64,000 nt of DNA from assembly GCA_030015575.1 (NCBI GenBank), contig JASDDO010000006.1, positions 203,365,632 through 203,429,631 on the forward strand. Direction: 5' to 3'. The notes under the pieces are model-generated. The model saw only the letters and a program-made list of their open reading frames with translations. It made no database searches and was not told where the DNA came from. Positions 57,214 through 64,000 of this stretch are shown here, one piece after another. The stretch's first letter is position 1, and each line of letters begins with the position of its first letter. This DNA comes from Agapanthus africanus (Eukaryota; Streptophyta; Magnoliopsida; Asparagales; Amaryllidaceae). The translations under genes and the position numbers were made by a program.

Positions 57214-57226
57214 GGCTCTGATACCA
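57214..57226 (-). other. Primer-binding site, Copia E
   Basis: TGGTATCAGAGCC on the minus strand abuts the LTR. Confidence 0.95.
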
Positions 57227-59394
57227 TGTAAGTGCACGGCAGCGCCCCGGCCGTCTGTCCGAGGCCAAAATGCGGAAACAAAAACTTTTCTTTAAACAAG
57301 AAACTGGCGCTACCGCGGACTATAAACCCGGATCGGACCATTAACCTACTACTCGCTAACTAGAGAAAAGGTAGAGAGCTATACCGAGCGATCCGTGTCC
57401 TTCGGTCTTCGGCCACCATCCCGATCTCCTCGCGGTATCTCCAGTCTCGATCTCCTCATCGGAAGGGCACCACATCACCGAGTCTTTTTACGGGCTCCCA
57501 CCTCTGAACCGAGGCAACTCAGACACAAAGTTGGCAAGCCGACGTGTCCAAGATTGCTGTAGACTGAGTGTAGAACGCTATGTCTTAACGGTTAATGAAG
57601 TTGGCATTTTTGGAGTGGAGGTGAAGGAGATGAACTTTTAGATGGAGCAATGGAATTTTGTATGAGCAAATAAGATAAAAACCCTCACCCAAAATTTTGG
57701 ACAACCCCCCCAAACTAGTGGCCGACCATGCTTAAGAGAAGAGAGGGAGGTGAGCACAAACAAGGTGGGTGAGCATAAGAGAAAATAGTGGGTGATGATG
57801 AGCAATCATGATCACCATAAAGACTCATCCTAATCCCATCACCAAAAAGCAAGTCATGATGAACAAAGGAAGTCAAAGTCAATCTAGAACCATCATGAAG
57901 CAACCTCTTACAAAAAACACCCTCCACTTTTCTAATTTGCACATTTGCAAATAAGCCCCTTCCATCAAAGGAATTTCAGCCAAGAAGGAACAAAGGAAAA
58001 ATGGCCAAAACGTAATGCAAACTGGCAACTTCAAAAAGCGATCCCGTAACAAATTACTGGATAACCCCGCGACTGTATATACATACCCGCATTTGTATTC
58101 CGACCGAATAAAAATGCAATGAGACAAAATCTACACTATACAATACTAGGATCCGGCTTAAACCAAAGCCCGCTAGTATTATCAGTCCGATCATGATCCA
58201 TGCAATACCGCATGTATATGATCGAAACCTGCCATATATCCATATGGCCACTACAGCGTTTCGCCCGAAACTTGAGAAACTGTCTGTGGGGGACTCTAAA
58301 GACTCGTCAATACTTTGGCTGTGGATTTAACCACTAGCACGTCAGAGGTATTAGCCGTACGTAACGGGCTACCAGGTATTGACCAAAAAGGAGGTCGATG
58401 AACGAACTCATCCTGACACCCTACTGAGCCTGTCAGTGACAATATCCGTACAGTCCGGTCCGTTCGTCTATGAGCATCGCATGGCGGGCTTAGGGGGTTG
58501 GTAAAAGTCAGACCCCCAAAAGCGGTACAAGTCGTGTCGGAGTGTAGCCCAGAACACCTTGAGATACTACTGGAATACCTACCGGTAAATCTCCTGCCTT
58601 GGCCAAGGACTTCGTGTAATGGCTCTCCTAGACACAGCGCGATCTCACCCCCAATACCGGGAGAGACGAAACCCCTGCAGATCCGCTCACTGCCTCCATG
58701 TGGCTCGGGACTGTACCCAACTAAAACATGTTTGCACGACTCCTTTGAGCCGTGGTAGGGTAGTAATCAAAGCACAGTGGGAACTCACACGGGATAAATG
58801 ACGATCTCAGGTCGATGAACTAACATGTACACATGTCACTAGGGAACTGCTATCTGACGTCAGGTATAATACCAACTAGCATGTTCCCGGCAAGTCATGT
58901 CCGGTGTACTCATAACCCAATGAGCACCTGTATACATCTTAGGTGAACCAACTGACACCAGTGGCTTGTGAGACCGGCCACCGCCCTTCGTCGGGGTCTC
59001 AACTGTATACACTAGTCTACTCTGGAGTATCGATGCCCTGTCTCGAAAACTCCCACGACTAGGGACCCTTTTAAGGATGTGATTATAGATCCCAGCTCCC
59101 ACGTATATGATCGCCATCATACTGCTGGTAGTCAAGAAATAATCCTATGGGCTCTATCAACATGCAATAGTGACCGGTAAGGTTACCTAAAGCAGTACAC
59201 GATGATAAAGATAAACCAAGTAGTATACTATTTCCTATCAACATGTAATAGTGAACTGTACATGATGATAAAGAAAAACCAAATAGTATACAAAGCTTTC
59301 GAGTAAGACTGTCCTACCGGTATAGGTCCTTCCTCAATCATTGCAATCACGTGCCTGCGATTCAATAATTGACTCTGAGGGCACTATATCCAAC
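57227..59394 (-). repeat. Copia E 5' LTR
   Basis: About 2168 bp, plus strand TGTAAGTGCACGGCAG to CTATATCCAAC. After it the LTR of Gypsy F resumes with TTGTTAGGCATTGC. Confidence 0.9.
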
Positions 59395-60292
59395 TTGTTA
59401 GGCATTGCATCATGTAGTCGTAGTACCAGATAGAGTACTTTAGCATGATTATTGCATACCCTGCTTATCATATATAGATATTATTAGATTGCACTTGTTA
59501 TGCATGATTATTGCGTACCTAGCTCATCATATAGATGTTATCTGTTGGCACATGTTAGAGTATCTCAGTACGTGCATACTCGCGATTACCTTTAAATGTT
59601 ATCTAGTATTCACGAGTTGGCAACTCACCCCCATTGTGCCAGAGTGTTTGCAGGTTGCCCCTTAGAGTAGTTGCGGCAGGGCTGCTTCCTTGTATCTTTT
59701 TGCTACAGATACCACTGCAGTTGGCGTGTGAGACGTTTTGCTGATAGGTGGGTTTTTGCGGTATCCGTTTATTTTCCGGTTGTACAAACTATTGTATCTG
59801 GTACTCTCCATCTGCTATTTCATGTATTGACTTAGAGAACAGTTGTGAGGACGATGTATATTATTTTATACTCTGGTGTCGAGCTCGTGTGAGCCGACTT
59901 TATTTATGCAGTTTTATCTTTTATGAAGTTTTTCACTTATATTGCTCATTTCTTCGCTACGGCGTCATATAGTATTCTTGTGGTGATTGTTTCCACCGTT
60001 GGGCGTGATTGCTCCCATTTGCGGATGCTACATTCTTATTATATATCAGTTTTACTTATATCATGTCTTGTACCTGATTTCAGGGCTAGTTTTTACAAAG
60101 GAGGTGCTGCCGAAATTTTTAAGAAAATAACAAACCTTAATGATTTTTACCTGGGTTTTCTAAATGTTTTAAAACAATGTTTTCAACACTCACTACTTTT
60201 AATGGTTTTGGGTTTGGCTTACTTAGTCGCATTACGTCTGTAGACGTTACGTGGTTAAGTGCCGGTCACGGGCCGAACTTCAGGTCGTGACA
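59395..60292 (+). repeat. Gypsy F 3' LTR, right part
   Basis: It holds GGCAACTCACCCCCATTGTG, a block conserved in H and in the solo Gypsy LTR, and ends CAGGTCGTGACA. GGAAC follows at 60293-60297 and is the expected right target duplication. Confidence 0.85.
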
Positions 60293-60904
60293 GGAACCCT
60301 ACCAGATTGGCGGAGAGGCTGAGGTTCGTTGGGAGCTATTGAATCCTGCAGTTTTACCAAATCATCAGCTGTAGTTTGTATATCTGGAAATCTTTCCAGT
60401 TCTACCTCATGAACACAAATTTGTTTCCAAATTAAATTCCTTTTCTAAAAAGGTGGCATGCCGAGAAATAAAACACATTTTGTTCCTCGGTACGGTAGAA
60501 GATATTCCCTTGCGAATGCTTGGGATATCCAACAAACTTCCACAGAACTGACCTTGCCTCGAGCTTGTCCGAATTATGCTTTTGACATAGGCCGGACAAC
60601 CCCAAATCTTAACTTACTTAAGACATGGGCACTTCCAATACCATATCTCATATGGAGTGGTAGGCTCCTGATTTAGTTGGAACGCTATTCAATAGGTATG
60701 CAACTTCACAAGTGCATAAGCCCCAAAAGGAAATAGGCAACTCAGTAGTACTCATCATAGAGCGCACCATATCTTATGGGGGCGATTGCTCCATCCTGAT
60801 ACACCGTTGTGCTGTGGTGTATTCGGAGGAGTAATGCTGAGAGAGAATCTCATTCTCCTTTAGAATAGTCCAGGATCTCCGTGCTCAAGTATTCTCCTCC
60901 CTAA
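60293..60904 (-). pseudogene. Copia D integrase C-terminal and linker relic
   Basis: The minus strand near 60400-60480 resembles the Copia segment after the integrase core (a ..SRHATFLEKEF..-like reading). Gypsy F interrupts it at 60292. Confidence 0.55.
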
Positions 60905-61100
60905 TCTCATCATAGGACATAATACTTATACCCTTTTTGGTTCTCTACTTCTGACTTATATTCTATGAATTTCTCAAAAACTTCAGACTTGTGTTTCAAC
61001 AGAAATATATGTTCGAATCTTGAGAGATCATCATTGAATGTAATGAAGTACAAAGAACCGGTCCTGGCATGTGTAGACAGGGGACCTGCATACATCATTA
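60905..61100 (-). pseudogene. Copia D integrase core relic
   Basis: YAGPLSTHARTGSLYFITFN, then DDLSRF and LKHKSEVFEKFIEYKSEVEN, is a clear Copia integrase core fragment of about 60 residues. Confidence 0.85.
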
Positions 61101-61520
61101 TGTATCAATCCCAAGAGTTCATTAACTCTTTCTCTGTTTACAGTAAACGGAGCTATGGTCATTTTATCTTTATGAAATGACTAGCAAGTTTAACAAGATG
61201 TAAATTCAAACTGATTTAAATATGCATCTTAACGTAACTTCGCTAGTCGGGTCGCACTGATATGACCTAGTCTACAATGCCTCAAGAAGGATTCGTTTAT
61301 TTCTGAACTCTTCCTCTTGTGTGCGTTCTGTACGTTGAGAACTGTAGTTTGATTTAGAACGTATATGCTTTTAGATAACGTGCATGACCCGATTAACTCT
61401 TGATATAGGAAATATTCATAACATTATCCAACAATACAAAATTATATCCTTCTTTACTAAATAAAGAGACTGATATGATGTTGTATATCAGGTTTGGTAT
61501 CTAATAACATTCGTTCAGAA
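61101..61520 (-). pseudogene. Copia D region between protease and integrase relics
   Basis: Colinear with 246-628 of Copia C. No confident motif. Confidence 0.45.
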
Positions 61521-61943
61521 TCAATGTACATGATAATACAGGGTGATAACTGCCAACAACTTGGCTGCAACAATTGCACCGTTTCCAACTCTTGAAATTT
61601 TATCACTCGTTCTCAGTTCTCTACCTATCTGTAGCCCATATAACAGATTACATATGTGGGATCCTGATCCGGTATCACATACCCAGGACGTAGAGGATAC
61701 TGAGAAACAGTTCTCGGTAATGAACACACCCGAAGAAGATGCATCATCATGCACTTTCTTCGTTTGGGCGGCACGGGAATCCTGGTAATCCCCTATTTCC
61801 TGCTCGGTCTTATAACAATTATAAGTTAGAGCGGGACCAACGTTCACCAGCACAGTATAACAAGCGGGTTCGGTCAATACATCCATATTATTATCTTGAT
61901 TAAGGTGTTTGGTCGCTACCTGGAGAGAGAGAGAAGAAAACAC
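61521..61943 (-). pseudogene. Copia D first coding relic with aspartic protease motif
   Basis: WVCDTGSGSHICN is the protease active-site region, preceded by about 75 residues. As in C there is no recognisable gag ahead of it, so the family appears to lack gag. Confidence 0.75.
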
Positions 61944-62349
61944 TCAGCGTATGCTCTTGCAAGATTAGATTGGTTATTATTTTATCTAATCAGGATGGCT
62001 CCCACTGTTTTTATCAAATCTTCCTTCAAACCCTAAAAGGAAAGACTAGCCGGGATTAATTACACCCTACAAGTTCGCCAATTTTTCAACCAGGCCAGTG
62101 CCGGTACTTTGAGGGAGGTTCCCCGTTCTTTCGCACGGACCTAATTAAAATAAACCTCGTTTTCCCAGGGCGTAACACCATTGACACCTTTTTAGACACC
62201 TACTTCGTCGGCTAATTGTAATGTATAAAACTCTCCCAGGAGTAACTATTACTCGCAGTGGGTATCGGGATCCAACTATCTCATAGAAGGTATGCAATCT
62301 CATTGCAAATTTCAACACTTGAAATTCCCGATAATTTTGCCCTTAGCAT

Positions 62350-62558
62350 CCTATGACCTTGACGAAAGCCAACAAACCATAGGCTGCTAGTCAAGTTCAA
62401 CCCATACATTTCGTGATTGAATTAAACCCACCCGCACGACCCTTGACGAAAGCCAAAAAAGTCGCACGACTACCCTAACTCAATCGCATCATATGCTTAT
62501 GCAGATAAGCATAAATAGCTACCGCACACTACGCCTTGACGAAAGCCAACAAACGTAG
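62350..62558 (-). repeat. Copia D leader: three motif hairpins
   Basis: The motif (element strand TTGTTGGCTTTCGTCAAGG) is at about 62357-62375, 62442-62460 (one change) and 62535-62553. Outer stems: CCTATG/CATAGG (62350-62383), CGAC/GTCG around the middle one, and CTACG/CGTAG (62529-62558). The loop TTTC is unique to D. Confidence 0.9.
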
Positions 62559-62705
62559 CACGAATACTATGAAGTACTTATCTGAAATGACGGAGGGCTA
62601 TGACAGGTTTTTAAGAAAACCTTTTGCTTAATGAACTTGATATCCTTGTAGAATCAAATGATTTAAAAAGGAGTGTTTTTAGGCTTTTGCTAGTTTCGCT
62701 AAAGA

Positions 62706-62931
62706 TGTCACTCCCAGTGAAGGGATCTCGGCTCTTTCCTTATCGAATAAGGTGCTGGATATTCTATAAGGAATACCGCTATGCAAAGCAAGAACTAGAA
62801 AAGAAATCAAAAGACGAAACCGAGGGTTATAGCATCTGCCAGTTATTGCTAAATAGGTCACTCCCGGTGAAGGGATCTCGGCTCTTTCCTTATCGAATAA
62901 GGTGCTGGATATTCTACAAGGAATACCGCTA
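62706..62931 (-). repeat. Copia D leader: duplicated hairpin unit
   Basis: Units at about 62706-62776 and 62857-62931. In both, CCTTAT-TCG-ATAAGG (a perfect 6 bp hairpin) and GGTATTC/GAATATCC are present. Confidence 0.85.
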
Positions 62932-63152
62932 TGCAAAGCAACAACTAGAGCTACCTGTTTTTGAAAATTCGATTCCACAACGTCTTTAGGTTTATTTTCT
63001 TTCATTAATCTCAATAATGAAGTCCCATCATTTAAGTTACCTAAACATCATAGATAAATACACCGTACGCTTATTTCATCCGCATTCGTCTCGATGTCCC
63101 ATCATGCACCGTTAGGTTAGGTAACTAACGGCAGAGCGGGACAGGGCTAGCG

Positions 63153-64000
63153 TGTAGGGTTCCTAGGCACTCTAACAAGGGTTAATAAGGCATCAAACAT
63201 GCCCGAATAAAAATTTAGACGTGCCGAACAACCCAAAGCCGGGATCTTTGCTAGATTATTAGGGTTTAACATGCAAGTAAACATCTTTACAACTAAGGGT
63301 GAGGGATTACAACCTTTGTAGTCCGCTCCTTCGCTTCATAAGCTACGAGTAGAAGTCCCTTTGCCGCGATCCATGATCTCCCGGACTCAAGAGAGGCTCC
63401 ACAACTCGAACGATCCATACTAGCTTGTAGTCTTCCTTTTCTCCGATGATCTACCTCGAAGTTTCTATAACTCAAGCTCTCTCTCTAATGAGGTGAACAC
63501 CCTAATCTAATTGGCTAGATTAGATGAGGATGATGGAGTAGGAATATTGCTCTCTTTTGTTTTCAAATTCTCACCTTTATTCACCACAAATTGAAAACCT
63601 AAAAAGCTTTCTCAAAGCTCAAGGTTGAAGAAGAAGAAGAATGAATGGATAATTCCTTTTGTGATGAACAATGAATTATTGTAGTGCTTACAAATCTAAC
63701 TAAGGGTTAAGCATAAAGGAGTTAACCCTTGTAGAGAGTTAGAGTTAATGGTTTGAATTGGGTTAACATAATATCTTCACAAAATATCAAGCCAAAGACA
63801 AAGTCAAAGCTTCATGAAGCTTCATGGAAGCTTCATACAAAAGCTAACCATAATCCAAACACTAACAAAGTTTAAACCCTAAACCATTGTTAAATTTGTA
63901 ACCTTAACATGTTACAATATTATATATCACATATACAATATATTTTGTAACAATAGAAAATAATACAATTAACATATATCGCATATATATCAATGTATTA
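63153..64000 (-). repeat. Copia D 5' LTR, part in window
   Basis: It begins TGTAGGGTTCCTAGGCAC like the LTR of C at 37938 and matches it colinearly to the right edge, including the TATATCGCATATATATCAAT stretch. Confidence 0.85.

Larger units (their letters stand above)
50048..59394 (-). mobile_element. Copia E, truncated at its left LTR
   Basis: Minus-strand Copia element of the A/B family: right (5') LTR 57227-59394, primer-binding site, leader, pol relics, polypurine tract and a shortened left LTR (50048-51471). Coding region broken in many places. The LTRs differ at about 5% by eye over 290 bases, so this is the oldest of A, B and E. It sits in the 3' LTR of Gypsy F. Confidence 0.9.
44256..60292 (+). 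mobile_element. Gypsy F: Tekay-like chromovirus, 5' part outside window
   Basis: Plus-strand Gypsy pol (44256-47301), polypurine tract and 3' LTR (47312-50047 and 59395-60292), with Copia E inside the LTR. The 5' LTR, gag and protease are not in the window. They should lie to the left if LTR G inserted into the pol of F. Coding region with about four breaks. Protein similarity to H is high through reverse transcriptase and integrase, but the LTR is strongly diverged from H. Confidence 0.85.
61944..63152 (-). other. Copia D leader
   Basis: About 1.2 kb, shorter than in the other copies. It contains the three motif hairpins and the duplicated hairpin unit. I see neither the rods nor the GC-rich hairpin, nor a primer-binding site next to the LTR. 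Confidence 0.7.
60293..64000 (-). mobile_element. Copia D: relative of Copia C, right part outside window
   Basis: Minus-strand Copia element with 5' LTR from 63153 past the right edge, a shortened leader, protease relic and integrase relics. The rest of pol would lie left of the window on the far side of Gypsy F. It is broken in many places. It matches Copia C over about 60870-63050. It appears to be the outermost and therefore oldest element of the nest. Confidence 0.8.

Overview
The window looks like intergenic DNA from a large-genome seed plant. I found no host gene, tRNA gene, rRNA gene or CRISPR array. Nearly all 64 kb can be assigned to long terminal repeat (LTR) retrotransposons inserted into one another. 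Two groups occur: Ty3/Gypsy elements with a chromodomain (Tekay-like chromoviruses, LTRs of 3.5-4 kb) and Ty1/Copia elements (LTRs of about 2.2 kb). Both have a binding site for the plant initiator tRNA-Met. All are treated as fossils. I use letters: Copia A, B, C, D, E; Copia LTR G; Gypsy H and F; plus two solo LTRs.

Layout. Copia C (minus) enters from the left edge and runs to 40119. Copia A (plus, 3286-37118) sits in its leader. A carries a solo Copia LTR (5475-7652) in its own leader and has Gypsy H (minus, 14519-36177) in its 3' LTR. H has Copia B (minus, 21632-31783) in its gag. Right of C are the two remaining pieces of Copia LTR G (40120-40283 and 44223-44255), split by a solo Gypsy LTR (40284-44222). 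Then comes the pol and 3' LTR of Gypsy F (plus, 44256-60292), whose 3' LTR was entered by Copia E (minus, 50048-59394). F lies inside Copia D (minus, 60293 to the right edge). The most economical reading is a seven-level nest, D > F > G > C > A > H > B. Target-site duplications support the solo LTR, H and B exactly, and A and the Gypsy solo LTR with one mismatch. LTR divergence judged by eye agrees with the order: about 1% for H and B, about 4% for A, about 5% for E.

Coding state. Gypsy H and F keep recognisable protease (H only), reverse transcriptase, RNase H, integrase and chromodomain, with a handful of breaks each. The Copia copies keep only relics of pol, and I recognise no gag in any of them. 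Yet B has nearly identical LTRs, so this looks like a non-autonomous Copia family that moved with proteins made elsewhere.

Most notable signal. The 2.3-3 kb leaders of the Copia elements, between primer-binding site and first coding relic, are packed with inverted repeats that recur in order from copy to copy, often with both arms changed together. From the primer-binding site inward they are: a GC-rich hairpin with a stem of up to 20 bp; rod-like stem-loops of about 87 nt, usually two; a duplicated unit of three small hairpins; and three hairpins presenting a motif of about 19 nt whose core differs between copies but is almost always the same at all three sites within a copy. This looks like a conserved RNA architecture. 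Its role (packaging, dimerisation, translation or transcription control) is inference.
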